DNA from: Agromyces bauzanensis | Lineage (GTDB): Bacteria > Actinomycetota > Actinomycetes > Actinomycetales > Microbacteriaceae | Direction of reading: 5' to 3' | Assembly: GCF_014645655.1 (NCBI RefSeq) | Contig: NZ_BMMD01000005.1 | Coordinates: 114,584-178,583, forward strand | Length of the DNA: 64,000 nt | Shown: positions 38,971-47,518 of the stretch, piece after piece | Layout of the letters: each line of letters begins with the position of its first letter | How positions within the stretch are numbered: the first letter of the stretch is position 1 | Translations under genes and position numbers: made by a program | The notes under the pieces: model-generated | What the model was told of the DNA's origin: nothing | Database searches by the model: none | Seen by the model: the letters and a program-made list of their open reading frames with translations, nothing else

Positions 38971-39954
38971 ATGATCGACTGGATTGCGATCTTCTCCAAC
39001 GCGGCGCAGGAGCTCATCAGCCCCACCACCGCCGCCTATGCCCTGGCCGCCCTCGGCCTGGCGATCCACTTCGGATACACGGGCCTCCTGAACTTCGGTC
39101 AGGCCGGCTTCATGGCGCTCGGGGCCTACGGGTACGCGATCTCCATCCTGAGCTTCGGGTTCCCCGTGTGGGCGGCCGTGCTGGTGGGTATCGGCGCGTC
39201 CATCGTGTTCGCCCTGATCCTCGGTATCCCGACGCTGCGGCTGCGCGCCGACTACCTCGCGATCGTCACGATCGCGGCCGCCGAGATCCTGCGACTCATC
39301 TTCACGACGAACACGTTCGACGCCATCACCGGCTCGGCGAGCGGTCTCCAGGGGTATAAGACGGGCTTCGCCGCGCTGAACCCGATCCCCGACGGCACCT
39401 ACGGCTTCGGACCCTTCACGTACAACGCGTACGACTGGTGGATCCGGATCGTGGGCTGGTCGCTCGTCACGGTGCTCGCGGTCGTCACCTGGCTCATCAT
39501 GCGCAGCCCGTGGGGTCGCGTGATCAAGGGAATCCGCGAGGACGAGGACGCCGTGCGCGCGCTCGGCAAGAACGTCTATTCGTACAAGATGCAGAGCCTC
39601 ATCCTCGGTGGTGTCTACGGCACGCTCGCCGGCATGATCTTCGTCCTGCCGCGATCTGTGGTGCCCGCGAACTACCAGACGTCGCTCACGTTCTTCGTCT
39701 ATGCGATCCTGCTGCTCGGCGGGGCCGCCACGATCCTCGGGCCGGTCATCGGCTCGATGATCTTCTGGGTGCTGCTCTCGTTCTTCTCGGGCTTCGTCGC
39801 CCGAGCCGTGGAGGCGGGCTGGCTCCCGTTCATGTCGCAGGTGCAGGCCGGTCAGCTCCGGTTCATCCTCGTCGGCGTCGCGATCATGCTGATCGTGATC
39901 TTCAGGCCCCAGGGCATCTTCGGAAACAAGAAGGAGCTGGCCTTTGTCAAGTGA
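38971..39954 (+). CDS. livM: Branched-chain amino-acid ABC permease (LivM type)
   Basis: 327 residues with 8-9 helices. Conserved features are AALGLAIHFGYTGLLNFGQA, the EAA-like cytoplasmic loop SPWGRVIKGIREDEDAVRALG, and the ending LIVIFRPQGIFG. It is 12 bases after livH and overlaps livG by 11 bases. Confidence 0.92.
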   Translation: MIDWIAIFSNAAQELISPTTAAYALAALGLAIHFGYTGLLNFGQAGFMALGAYGYAISILSFGFPVWAAVLVGIGASIVFALILGIPTLRLRADYLAIVTIAAAEILRLIFTTNTFDAITGSASGLQGYKTGFAALNPIPDGTYGFGPFTYNAYDWWIRIVGWSLVTVLAVVTWLIMRSPWGRVIKGIREDEDAVRALGKNVYSYKMQSLILGGVYGTLAGMIFVLPRSVVPANYQTSLTFFVYAILLLGGAATILGPVIGSMIFWVLLSFFSGFVARAVEAGWLPFMSQVQAGQLRFILVGVAIMLIVIFRPQGIFGNKKELAFVK

Positions 39955-40858
39955 CGTCACTCCCACGTCCACGCCGGTGAAGACCACCGGCCTCCACGTC
40001 GGCGACGCCGAGCCGGGCTGCCGCAAGGTCGACCCGATCCTCATCGCGGACGGCGTCAAGCGCACCTTCGGCGGCCTCACCGCCGTCGACGTCGCCCACG
40101 TCGAGGTCCCCCGCGGGGCGATCACCGCCCTCATCGGGCCGAACGGCGCCGGCAAGACCACGTTCTTCAACCTGCTCACGGGCTTCGACAAGCCCGATGC
40201 GGGCACGTGGGAGTTCGACGGCCGATCGTTGGCACACGTGCCCGCGTATCGCGTGGCGCGCATGGGCCTCATCCGCACCTTCCAGCTCACGAAGGCGCTC
40301 GGCCTGCTCTCCGTGCTCGACAACATGATGCTTGGAGCCAAGGGACAGACCGGCGAGAACCTGTTCAGGTCGGTCCTCCCCTTCCTCTGGCGCAAGCAGG
40401 ACGACGAGATCGAGGCGAAGGCCCTCGAGATCCTCGCGCGTTTCAAGCTCGAGGCCAAGAAGGACGACTACGCTGCAAGTCTCTCGGGCGGGCAGCGCAA
40501 GTTGCTCGAGATGGCGCGAGCACTCATGAGCGACCCCACGCTCGTCATGCTCGACGAGCCGATGGCCGGCGTCAACCCCGCACTCACAGAGTCGTTGCTC
40601 GACCACATCCTCGACCTCAAGTCACAGGGCATGACGGTGCTCTTCGTCGAGCATGACATGCACATGGTGCGGCACATCGCCGACTGGGTCATCGTCATGG
40701 CCGAGGGCAAGATCGTGGCCGAGGGCCCACCGCAGAACGTCATGCAGGACCCGGCCGTGATCGACGCCTACCTCGGCGCACACCACGACACCGACCTCGG
40801 CGCAACCGACACCGGTCACGTCGAGGCGTTGAAGGAGCTCATCGATGACGAACAGTGA
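39944..40858 (+). CDS. livG: Branched-chain amino-acid ABC ATPase (LivG type)
   Basis: 304 residues with a TTG start, chosen because AAGGAG sits seven bases upstream. It has Walker A IGPNGAGKTTFF, signature LSGGQRKLLEMARAL, Walker B VMLDEPMAGVNP and the LivG/BCA tail region. An N-terminal extension of ~25 residues and a C-terminal one (HHDTDLGATDTGHVEALKEL) are longer than usual. Supplies energy to LivH/LivM. Confidence 0.93.
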   Translation: MSSDVTPTSTPVKTTGLHVGDAEPGCRKVDPILIADGVKRTFGGLTAVDVAHVEVPRGAITALIGPNGAGKTTFFNLLTGFDKPDAGTWEFDGRSLAHVPAYRVARMGLIRTFQLTKALGLLSVLDNMMLGAKGQTGENLFRSVLPFLWRKQDDEIEAKALEILARFKLEAKKDDYAASLSGGQRKLLEMARALMSDPTLVMLDEPMAGVNPALTESLLDHILDLKSQGMTVLFVEHDMHMVRHIADWVIVMAEGKIVAEGPPQNVMQDPAVIDAYLGAHHDTDLGATDTGHVEALKELIDDEQ

Positions 40859-41612
40859 ATCGACCGCGAACGCGGTCCTCGACCGGCCCGCCGACGCGGT
40901 CGTCGAGGTCGAGACCGTCACGGCGGGCTACCTGCCCGGCGTGAACATCCTGAACTCGTGCTCCCTCCTCGCGAGGCAGGGCGAGCTCATCGGCATCATC
41001 GGCCCCAATGGTGCCGGCAAGTCCACGTTGCTGAAGGCGATCTTCGGACTCGTCAAGGTGCGCGAAGGCGCGATCCGACTGTACGGCGAGGAGATCACGA
41101 ATCTCAAGGCGAACAAGCTCGTGGCGAAGGGGGTCGGGTTCGTGCCACAGACGAACAACGTCTTCCCGTCGCTCACGATCCAGGAGAACCTCGAGATGGG
41201 CCTCTACCAGAAGCCCAAGGGCCTGAAGGAGCGCCTCGAGTTCGTCACCGACATCTTCCCCGAACTCGGCAAGCGGCTCGGCCAGCGGGCCGGTTCGCTC
41301 TCGGGCGGTGAACGGCAGATGGTGGCGATGTCCCGTGCGCTCATGATGGGGCCGCACGTGCTGCTGCTCGACGAGCCGTCCGCGGGCCTCTCGCCGGTGC
41401 GCCAGGACGAGGCGTTCCTGCGCGTCAAGGAGATCAACCGCGCCGGCGTGACCACCATCATGGTCGAGCAGAACGCCCGTCGGTGCCTGCAGATCTGCGA
41501 CCGGGGCTACGTGCTCGACCAAGGCCGGGACGCCTACACGGGCGCCGGGCGCGACCTCCTGAACGACCCGAAGGTCATCGGCCTCTACCTGGGCACGCTC
41601 GGCCAGGACTGA
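40845..41612 (+). CDS. livF: Branched-chain amino-acid ABC ATPase (LivF type)
   Basis: 255 residues with Walker A IGPNGAGKSTLLKAIFG, signature LSGGERQMVAMSRAL and Walker B LLLDEPSAGLSP, followed by MVEQNARRCLQ as in LivF. The start overlaps livG by 14 bases. Last gene of the operon; a terminator follows. Confidence 0.93.
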   Translation: MTNSESTANAVLDRPADAVVEVETVTAGYLPGVNILNSCSLLARQGELIGIIGPNGAGKSTLLKAIFGLVKVREGAIRLYGEEITNLKANKLVAKGVGFVPQTNNVFPSLTIQENLEMGLYQKPKGLKERLEFVTDIFPELGKRLGQRAGSLSGGERQMVAMSRALMMGPHVLLLDEPSAGLSPVRQDEAFLRVKEINRAGVTTIMVEQNARRCLQICDRGYVLDQGRDAYTGAGRDLLNDPKVIGLYLGTLGQD

Positions 41613-41635
41613 TATGTAGCGGCCCGTAGCGCAAC

Positions 41636-41669
41636 GAACGGGGCGGATGCTGCGGCATCCACCCCGTTC
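41636..41669 (+). terminator. Terminator of the livHMGF operon
   Basis: GAACGGGGCGGATGC pairs with GCATCCACCCCGTTC (one mismatch) around a TGCG loop, 24 bases after the livF stop. Confidence 0.75.
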
Positions 41670-41725
41670 CTCGTACCCGGGCTCGCACACAGAACTCGCC
41701 CGGGCTGCGCCACGTACAGCACGTA

Positions 41726-41766
41726 TGCGCCACGTCTGCTGGCGCAGACGGCGCGGAAGTGGCGCA
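41726..41766. repeat. Nested inverted repeat between the convergent liv genes
   Basis: TGCGCCAC (41726-41733) pairs with GTGGCGCA (41759-41766), enclosing CGTCTGC/GCAGACG with a four-base loop. A second TGCGCCACGT lies just upstream. The flanking 41613-41874 holds no gene. Confidence 0.45.
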
Positions 41767-41834
41767 CATGGCGCCGCCGCGGGCCACCACGAACGCGGGC
41801 CGCCGCCGTGTGCCACGGCCGGCGGGCACGCGAA

Positions 41835-41860
41835 AGGGCCCCGACCGAAGTCGGGGCCCT
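41835..41860 (-). terminator. Terminator of livK
   Basis: An 11-base perfect stem AGGGCCCCGAC/GTCGGGGCCCT with a CGAA tetraloop, preceded on the + strand by AAA, which gives a short T run on the minus strand. It starts 14 bases after the livK stop. Confidence 0.8.
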
Positions 41861-41874
41861 CCAAGCGACTCGTA

Positions 41875-43164
41875 CTAGTTGACGCGAGCGTACGTGTTGT
41901 CGTCGCCGTACTCGTAGATACCGATGGTCGCCTCGGTCGGGTCACCGTTCTCGTCGAGCGTGATCGGGCCGGACGGGCCGTCCCAGTCGATCTGCTCGCC
42001 GGCGGCGAGTGCCTCGAAGGCGGCAGCGAGGTCGGTGACGGTCTCGCCGTCACCGGATCCGCCCGACACCTGACGGAGGTACTCCGCGATGTCGGCGCCG
42101 TCCGTGCTGTTGGCCGCGTACGCCGCCAGGGCGATCAGCACGGTCGCGTCGTACGACTCGGGGCCGTAGCTGAAGTCGGCCAGGTTCGGGTCGACCGCCA
42201 GCATACGCTCGCGGAAGTCGTCTTCCAGCTTCGGACCGGGCAGCGTGCCCTTCGCTCCGGCGATGAGACCGGGCGCGAAGTCCGCACTGTAATCCGACAG
42301 GTTGCCGTCGACGAAGTACAGCTGGTCGCCAGGGTAGCCGGAGCCGACGAGCGCCGGCACGACGACCTTGGCCTCATCGAACGTGATGATCGCGACCGCG
42401 TCGGGGTTCGCCGCGTTGATGGCGGAGAGCTGTGCGTCGAAGTTCGAGTCACCCGTGTTGAAGAGTTCCTCGGCGACGATCTCGCCTCCGGCGGACTCGA
42501 ACGTCTCCTTCAGGGCGCCCGCGAGACCGGTGCCGTAGGGGTCGTTCAGCACGAGCATGCCGAGCGTGGATGCACCATCCTCGGCGATCAGGTTGCCAAG
42601 CACCTCGCCCTGCAGGAGGTCGGACGGAGCCGTACGGAAGTACAGGCCGTTGTCGTCGTAGTCCGTGAAGTCGGGCGACGTGTTGGCCGGCGAGAAGTGC
42701 ACGACGCCGGCGGCGGTGATCTGGTCGATCACGGTGAACGACACACCCGACGACGCAGCGCCGACGACGGCCGACACGTCCTGCGAGAGCAGGTCGGTCA
42801 CCGAGACGGTGGCGATGTCGGTCGTGGTGTCACCCGAGTCGCGGTAGACGACCTCGAGGTTGATGCCGAGGTCGGCCTCGTTGATCTCCTGCGCCGCGAG
42901 CGCGACACCGGCCTCCTCGGGCGGGCCGAGGAAGGCGAGCGTTCCACTCTGCGGAAGGATCGTGCCGATCTTGAGGGTCAGGTCTCGTTCGCCGGCCTCG
43001 ATCGGCAGGGCGTCACCGCTCTCGGCCGGTTCTCCCGTTTCGGTCTCCGGCGTGCCACCCGTAGCGCACGCACTGAGGAGGAGGGCACTGACGCCGGCGA
43101 GGGCGACCCCCGTCCATGCTGCGCGCGCCGAGCGCGAGGCCTTGGCCTTCGCGAATACGCTCAT
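41875..43164 (-). CDS. livK: Branched-chain amino-acid ABC substrate-binding lipoprotein (LivK type)
   Basis: 429 residues. A lipoprotein signal (SALLLSACATGG) with the lipid-accepting Cys near 34 is followed by an acidic linker and a periplasmic-binding-protein type I fold: LKIGTILPQSGTLAFLGPPE, VVGAASSGVSFTV, GMLVLNDPYGTGLAG. It would capture the solute for LivHMGF. It is encoded convergently to that operon with its own promoter, so binding protein and transporter can be expressed at different levels. ATG fixed by AAGGAG. Confidence 0.92.
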   Translation of the reverse strand: MSVFAKAKASRSARAAWTGVALAGVSALLLSACATGGTPETETGEPAESGDALPIEAGERDLTLKIGTILPQSGTLAFLGPPEEAGVALAAQEINEADLGINLEVVYRDSGDTTTDIATVSVTDLLSQDVSAVVGAASSGVSFTVIDQITAAGVVHFSPANTSPDFTDYDDNGLYFRTAPSDLLQGEVLGNLIAEDGASTLGMLVLNDPYGTGLAGALKETFESAGGEIVAEELFNTGDSNFDAQLSAINAANPDAVAIITFDEAKVVVPALVGSGYPGDQLYFVDGNLSDYSADFAPGLIAGAKGTLPGPKLEDDFRERMLAVDPNLADFSYGPESYDATVLIALAAYAANSTDGADIAEYLRQVSGGSGDGETVTDLAAAFEALAAGEQIDWDGPSGPITLDENGDPTEATIGIYEYGDDNTYARVN

Positions 43165-43225
43165 GTTGCTCCTTGGGACTGAAGGATTGGTACACAGGTC
43201 AGCGTCTGCTGACGCCGTGGTTTTG

Positions 43226-43254
43226 ACAGTATTGCGCCCCAACGGCGGAAACAA
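43226..43254 (-). promoter_or_regulatory. livK promoter
   Basis: On the minus strand TTGTTT (43249-43254), 17-base spacer and TACTGT (43226-43231), giving a ~55-base leader before the ATG at 43164. One of the clearest two-box promoters in the window. Confidence 0.65.
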
Positions 43255-43405
43255 GTCGCCGCGGTCACAACCGTGTAACACCGACGGAATCGTTACCTCT
43301 TCGACACCTTCACCCGGAACGCGCACGGAATCGGCGTCATGACGGTGCCGATCGGCGGATTCTCGCGTCGCGGGTCGAGACGATCCGACCACCTCCCCGC
43401 GACGC

Positions 43406-44359
43406 TCAGATCGGCTCGAGCGGCGTACGCCTGGTCGCACGGACACCGCGAACGAGGTCGAAGGTGAGCACGATGAGCGCGAGCCATACGAGCGCGAACC
43501 CGATCCAGCGTTCGAGCGGCATCGGCTCCCCGAGCACCACCACCCCGACGAGGAACTGGATGAACGGCGCGAAGTACTGGATGAAGCCCATGGAGATGAG
43601 CGGCAGGCGTCGCGATGCCGCGGCGAACAGCAGCAGCGGCACCGCGGTCACGGCGCCCGCCATGAGCAGCAGAATGGTATGCCACGCGCTCACCGTGCCG
43701 ATCGTGAGGCCCGTGGTCATCGCGACGAACACGAGTTGCACGACCGCCAGCGGCGCAAGCCACATGGTCTCGATCGTCAGGCCGGACACGGCGTCGACCT
43801 TCGGCCCGACGCGCTTCTTGATGAGCCCGTAGAAGCCGAACGAGAACGCGAGCATCAACGCGATCCACGGGAGCTGCCCGTAGCCCAACGCGAGCACCAC
43901 GACGCCGACGATCGAGACGCCGACGGCGACCCACTGAATCGCGTTGAGGCGTTCGCCCAGCACGAGCACGCCGAGGAAGACGGTGACGATCGGATTGATG
44001 AAGTATCCGAGCGCGGCCTCGACGACTTGCCCGGTCAACGTCGCGAAGACGTACGTCTGCCAGTTCACGAAGATGAGCACGCCGGCCAGGCCCATCGTGA
44101 GCACGACGCGGCGATCGCGGAGCAGCGCCGCGAACGGTCGCCAGGCGCGCGTCACGCCGATGAGGAACGCGCAGAACACGAGAGAGAGCAGCACGCGCCA
44201 GGCGACGATCTCGAACGGCCCCGACGGCGCGAGCGCGATGAAGTAGACGGGCAGGAATCCCCACAGCCCGTACGCGGCGACCGCGAAGACGAGTCCCGAC
44301 CTGCTCACCGCACCGTGCGCGTGCGGTGCGGTGGGCATGGCTTCACGGCGGGTCGACAC
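43406..44359 (-). CDS. rarD: RarD-type EamA transporter
   Basis: 317 residues with ten hydrophobic helices in two EamA halves. The start GLVFAVAAYGLWGFLPVYFIA and FIALAPSGPFEIVAWRVL are diagnostic of RarD (permease of the drug/metabolite superfamily; substrate not established). The GTG at 44359 is chosen because TATCGT ends six bases before it. An ATG seven codons later is the alternative. Confidence 0.88.
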   Translation of the reverse strand: MSTRREAMPTAPHAHGAVSRSGLVFAVAAYGLWGFLPVYFIALAPSGPFEIVAWRVLLSLVFCAFLIGVTRAWRPFAALLRDRRVVLTMGLAGVLIFVNWQTYVFATLTGQVVEAALGYFINPIVTVFLGVLVLGERLNAIQWVAVGVSIVGVVVLALGYGQLPWIALMLAFSFGFYGLIKKRVGPKVDAVSGLTIETMWLAPLAVVQLVFVAMTTGLTIGTVSAWHTILLLMAGAVTAVPLLLFAAASRRLPLISMGFIQYFAPFIQFLVGVVVLGEPMPLERWIGFALVWLALIVLTFDLVRGVRATRRTPLEPI

Positions 44360-44365
44360 CGGTCA

Positions 44366-44371
44366 ACGATA
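44366..44371 (-). promoter_or_regulatory. -10 box for a leaderless rarD transcript
   Basis: TATCGT on the minus strand ends six bases before the GTG. Confidence 0.45.
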
Positions 44372-44401
44372 CGCCTGCTTCGCAGCCGGCCCGGCACGCG
44401 A

Positions 44402-44436
44402 CGAGGCCCGGATGCCGCAGGGGCATCCGAGCCTCG
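44402..44436 (-). terminator. Terminator of groES
   Basis: CGAGGCCCGGATGCC pairs with GGCATCCGAGCCTCG (one mismatch), 17 bases after the groES stop. Confidence 0.7.
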
Positions 44437-44452
44437 GACTGATACGTGTCGA

Positions 44453-44749
44453 CTAGCGCACGACGACCGCGAGCACGTCGCGGGCCGACAGCACGAGGTA
44501 GTCCTCGCCGCCGAACTTCACCTCGGTGCCGCCGTACTTCGAGTAGATGACCTTGTCGCCGACGGCGACGTCGATCGGGACGCGGTTGCCGTTGTCGTCG
44601 ATGCGACCGGGGCCCACCGCCACGACCTCGCCCTCCTGGGGCTTCTCCTTGGCGGTGTCGGGGATCACGAGACCCGACGCGGTGGTCTGCTCTGCCTCGA
44701 CCTGCTTGATGACGATGCGATCCTCGAGCGGCTTGATGGAAACCGACAC
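44453..44749 (-). CDS. groES: Co-chaperonin GroES
   Basis: 98 residues with a GTG start behind AGAAGGGG ([20 protein letters not shown]). The mobile loop [15 protein letters not shown] and the roof loop are present. It forms the heptameric lid of GroEL. groEL is not adjacent, so it must be encoded elsewhere. Expression should be controlled by HrcA through the two CIRCE sites upstream. Confidence 0.97.
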   Translation of the reverse strand: MSVSIKPLEDRIVIKQVEAEQTTASGLVIPDTAKEKPQEGEVVAVGPGRIDDNGNRVPIDVAVGDKVIYSKYGGTEVKFGGEDYLVLSARDVLAVVVR

Positions 44750-44796
44750 GGTTGACCCCTTCTCTAGTTGAAGAAACTGTCTTGACGAAAGACTGA

Positions 44797-44823
44797 TTAG
44801 CAGCCTCACTGCGAGAGTGCTAA
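44797..44823. promoter_or_regulatory. CIRCE operator (downstream copy) of groES
   Basis: TTAGCAGCC-N9-GAGTGCTAA. The right arm is a perfect CIRCE half-site; the left arm has three of nine bases changed. It lies in the untranslated leader between promoter and start. Confidence 0.75.
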
Positions 44824-44827
44824 AGCG

Positions 44828-44856
44828 AGTCTAGGGGCGATTTGGCACTCGTGCAA
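44828..44856 (-). promoter_or_regulatory. groES promoter
   Basis: On the minus strand TTGCAC (44851-44856), 17-base spacer and TAGACT (44828-44833). The -35 lies inside the central spacer of the upstream CIRCE element, so HrcA bound there would block polymerase. Confidence 0.75.
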
Positions 44857-44868
44857 CGTGAGTGCCAG
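44842..44868. promoter_or_regulatory. CIRCE-like operator (upstream copy) of groES
   Basis: TTGGCACTC-N9-GAGTGCCAG, an almost perfect 9-9-9 inverted repeat differing from consensus TTAGCACTC/GAGTGCTAA at one base per arm, plus the last base of the right arm. Confidence 0.75.
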
Positions 44869-44885
44869 CCCCCGGTGCTCGGTGC

Positions 44886-44891
44886 TAGCGT
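44886..44891 (+). promoter_or_regulatory. -10 box for a leaderless methyltransferase transcript
   Basis: TAGCGT ends six bases before the GTG at 44898. The CIRCE copy at 44842-44868 lies 18 bases upstream and could influence this promoter too. Confidence 0.45.
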
Positions 44892-44897
44892 TGCCGG

Positions 44898-46085
44898 GTG
44901 GACCGCGCCGAGCTCGTCGAACTGCTCTCCCCCCAGGGCCTGCGATTACTCGACGGCCTGCCCGCGTGGGACTCGAAGGCCGACATCGTGCGCACGGTCG
45001 CCGCGCTCCGCCACGAGGGGCATCCGCCAGGCCTCGTCGCGACCGTCCTCAGCCAATCGAGGCTGCGCGCGAGGGCGCGCGCGAAGTTCGGCGAGTTCGC
45101 GTCGCGCATGCTGTTCACCGAGGCCGGGCTCGAGCAGGCCACGCGACTCCAGGTCGCCGCGCTGCACGCCGGCCGATTTGCGCGTGCGGGCATCCACCAC
45201 GTCGCCGACCTCGGCTGCGGCATCGGCGGCGACGCCCTCGCGCTGGCGGCGATCGACCTCGAGGTCACGGCGGCCGACTCCGACGAGGTGACGGCGGCGA
45301 TCGCGACCTACAACCTCACGCCGTTCCCGAAGGTCCGGGTGCTGCATGCGCGCGCCGAGGACGTCCCGCTCGGGGGCATCGGCGGCGCCTGGCTCGACCC
45401 GGCGCGCCGCACGACCTCGGGCGGCACCACGAGGCGGCTGGCGGATGCCGCCGACTACTCCCCCGCCCTCGATTTCGCGTTCGGGCTCGCCGATCGCATG
45501 CCCGTGGGCGTGAAGCTCGGACCGGGCACCGATCGCGGCGTCATCCCGGCCGAGGCGGAGGCGCAGTGGGTGTCGGTCGATGGCGACGTCGTCGAGCTCG
45601 CGGTGTGGCTCGGCAGCGTCGCGCGGCCGGGCATCCGTCGGGCGGCCCTCGTGATCCGCGACGACCGCGCCGCCGAGCTCACGGCCGACGGCGACAGCGA
45701 GGACGCCCCCGTCGGTCCCATCGGCGACTACCTGTACGAGCCGGACGGCTCGGTGATCCGCGCGCGCCTCATCGGCGACCTGGCCCGCTCGAACGGCGCC
45801 TGGATGATCAGCGCGGGCATCGTGTACCTCACCGCCGACACGCCGTTCGACTCGCCGTTCGCGCGCGGGTTCCGGGTGCTCGAGCGCCTCCCCGCCGACG
45901 AACGGCACCTGCGCCAGGCTCTCGCGGCCCGGCACGTCGGCACGCTCGAGATCAAGAAGCGCGGCGTCGACGTCGATCCCGCGGCACTTCGCACCCGCTT
46001 GAAGCTCCGCGGCGACGAGCGCGCGACGATCGTGCTCACGCGTGATGAGGGCAGACACGTCGCGCTGCTCGTCGAGCGGCTCTGA
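44898..46085 (+). CDS. Class I SAM-dependent methyltransferase with THUMP-like domain
   Basis: 395 residues with a GTG start. Residues ~95-200 hold a Rossmann methyltransferase core with motif I VADLGCGIGGDALALAA and LDPARRTTSGG. The C-terminal part (GTLEIKKRGVDVDPAALRTR, LKLRG) matches the THUMP-like domain common in actinobacterial proteins of this type. THUMP links suggest an RNA, perhaps tRNA, substrate, but none is proven. It is divergent from groES. Confidence 0.82.
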   Translation: MDRAELVELLSPQGLRLLDGLPAWDSKADIVRTVAALRHEGHPPGLVATVLSQSRLRARARAKFGEFASRMLFTEAGLEQATRLQVAALHAGRFARAGIHHVADLGCGIGGDALALAAIDLEVTAADSDEVTAAIATYNLTPFPKVRVLHARAEDVPLGGIGGAWLDPARRTTSGGTTRRLADAADYSPALDFAFGLADRMPVGVKLGPGTDRGVIPAEAEAQWVSVDGDVVELAVWLGSVARPGIRRAALVIRDDRAAELTADGDSEDAPVGPIGDYLYEPDGSVIRARLIGDLARSNGAWMISAGIVYLTADTPFDSPFARGFRVLERLPADERHLRQALAARHVGTLEIKKRGVDVDPAALRTRLKLRGDERATIVLTRDEGRHVALLVERL

Positions 46086-46133
46086 GGCACCGGCTCGACC
46101 CGTCGGCGGCAGCACAGCCAGTTGGTGTCGGCA

Positions 46134-46167
46134 CGCACTCAGCGCGGCAGCGCACTCAGCGCGGCAG
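46134..46167. repeat. 17-base tandem duplication at a gene end
   Basis: CGCACTCAGCGCGGCAG occurs twice in a row (46134-46150 and 46151-46167). The second copy contains the stop codon of the DUF4190 gene, so the first is a duplication just beyond it. Confidence 0.75.
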
Positions 46168-46743
46168 CGCCCCGAAGACGATGGCGTAGTAGCCGATCCA
46201 CACGGCCGCGAAGACGAGGCCCGCAATGCCGGTGCCGATGCCGACGAACGCGAGCGTGCGTCCCTCCTCCTCGCGACGGAGGCCGAGCACGCCGAAGACG
46301 ATCGCCGCGATCGAGAGCGGGAGCATCCACCCCACGAAGAGAGAGGCCAACGCGCCGATCGTGCCCACGACGGCGGCGATCCAGCTGTACACACGGCGCT
46401 GCTGCTCCTCCTCGACGGCGGCGGATGCCTCGCCGAGTGCGGGGCGGTGCACGACGAGCAGCTGGCCGGTGGGCAGCGAGCGCAACTCACCGGTGTCGAA
46501 GGGCACGTCGAACTCACGCACCGCGGGATCGGCACGGAGCGTGGGTTCGGCAGGCGGGCCCGGGGCCGGCGGCACCCGGGCAGGCGGCACCGGAGCAGGC
46601 GGAACCCGGGTAGGCGTGCCCCCGGGCACCGGCCGATCGAGCCGCTCGGAGCGCATGGCGTCCGCGTCGGTCCCGTCGGGCCCGTCGGCCGAACGGTCGG
46701 GGGTCCCGCCTTCGGGCGGAACCCCCTCGCGATCGGACATCAT
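46156..46743 (-). CDS. DUF4190-type membrane protein with Pro-rich N-terminus
   Basis: 195 residues. A ~120-residue hydrophilic N-terminus, rich in Pro in its middle (GTPTRVPPAPVPPARVPPAP), is followed by two helices (~120-153 and ~165-188) with the DUF4190 pattern (GWMLPLSIAAIVFGVLGLRR, GIGTGIAGLVFAAVW). Function unknown; such proteins often carry Pro-rich tails that may bind other surface proteins. First of three similar genes read in the same direction. Confidence 0.7.
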   Translation of the reverse strand: MMSDREGVPPEGGTPDRSADGPDGTDADAMRSERLDRPVPGGTPTRVPPAPVPPARVPPAPGPPAEPTLRADPAVREFDVPFDTGELRSLPTGQLLVVHRPALGEASAAVEEEQQRRVYSWIAAVVGTIGALASLFVGWMLPLSIAAIVFGVLGLRREEEGRTLAFVGIGTGIAGLVFAAVWIGYYAIVFGALPR

Positions 46744-46763
46744 CGACCTCTGGCCTCAGGGCC

Positions 46764-47477
46764 TCAGTACGAATAATCGACGTACCCCGGGAGCGTGGCG
46801 AACGCGATGCTCCAGAAGACGATCGAGAGCAGGGCGATCGCGATGCCGACGAAGCCGAGGATGATGCCCGTGAGCCACATGCCCCTGGCGGCCGGCTCCT
46901 TCCGCCTGCCGAGGAAGCCGAGCACGACGGCGGCGGCCGGGATGATCAGCTGCATGATGCCGCCGACGATCGGGATGAACACCACGAAGAAGCCGACGAG
47001 GCCCACGATGCCCGCGATGAGCGAGATCAGGCTGAGCACGGGCGTGGGCTTCGCCGTCGAGGTGGTGGTGCCGTAGGCGGGTGCCACGTACCCGGGCTCC
47101 CCGTACCCCGGCTGCGGCGCCGAGGCCGCCGCAGCCGGCGCGCCGTAGGCGCCGGGAGGCGGCGGTGGCGGCGGCGTCGCGGCGCCGTAGCTCGGCGCGG
47201 CAGGGGGAGCCTGCGGCGCGGGCGGCACCGGAGGAGCCGGCGGCACGGGCGCTTCCGGGGCGCTCGGCACGCCGGGCGTCTCGGGCGTCGACGGCGTCTC
47301 GGGGTAGGAGGGCTCAGACGGCGTCGGGAAGCCCGGCTCGGGCTCCGACGGGAACGTGGGCTCCTCGGGCGCCGGCACCGTCGGCTCCTCGGGAGTCGGC
47401 ACCGTCGGCTCCTCGGGAGTCGGAACGGTGGGCTCCTCGGGCGTCTTGGGCGCGTCTGGGTTGTTGGGATCGCTCAT
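46764..47477 (-). CDS. DUF4190-type membrane protein with acidic Pro-Glu repeats
   Basis: 237 residues. The N-terminal half is low-complexity: four 9-10-residue units of PEEPTVPTP type (~13-50), then Pro/Ala/Gly-rich sequence with several tyrosines. Two to three helices follow (~150-180, ~195-225) with the DUF4190 motif VLGFLGRRKEPAARGMWLTG. The repeat may be recombinationally variable. Function unknown. ATG at 47477. Confidence 0.75.
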   Translation of the reverse strand: MSDPNNPDAPKTPEEPTVPTPEEPTVPTPEEPTVPAPEEPTFPSEPEPGFPTPSEPSYPETPSTPETPGVPSAPEAPVPPAPPVPPAPQAPPAAPSYGAATPPPPPPPGAYGAPAAAASAPQPGYGEPGYVAPAYGTTTSTAKPTPVLSLISLIAGIVGLVGFFVVFIPIVGGIMQLIIPAAAVVLGFLGRRKEPAARGMWLTGIILGFVGIAIALLSIVFWSIAFATLPGYVDYSY

Positions 47478-47518
47478 GGCGTTCGCCTTTCGTGGAAGTC
47501 GAGTTCGCGGGCCGCTCA

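Noticed and set aside
37648..40458. A 936-codon minus-strand frame
   Set aside because: Antisense to livHMG; no recognisable domain and strongly biased composition.
46134..46167. 17-base tandem repeat as an attachment site
   Set aside because: The copies are adjacent, with no integrase, tRNA or element between them; simple slippage explains it.
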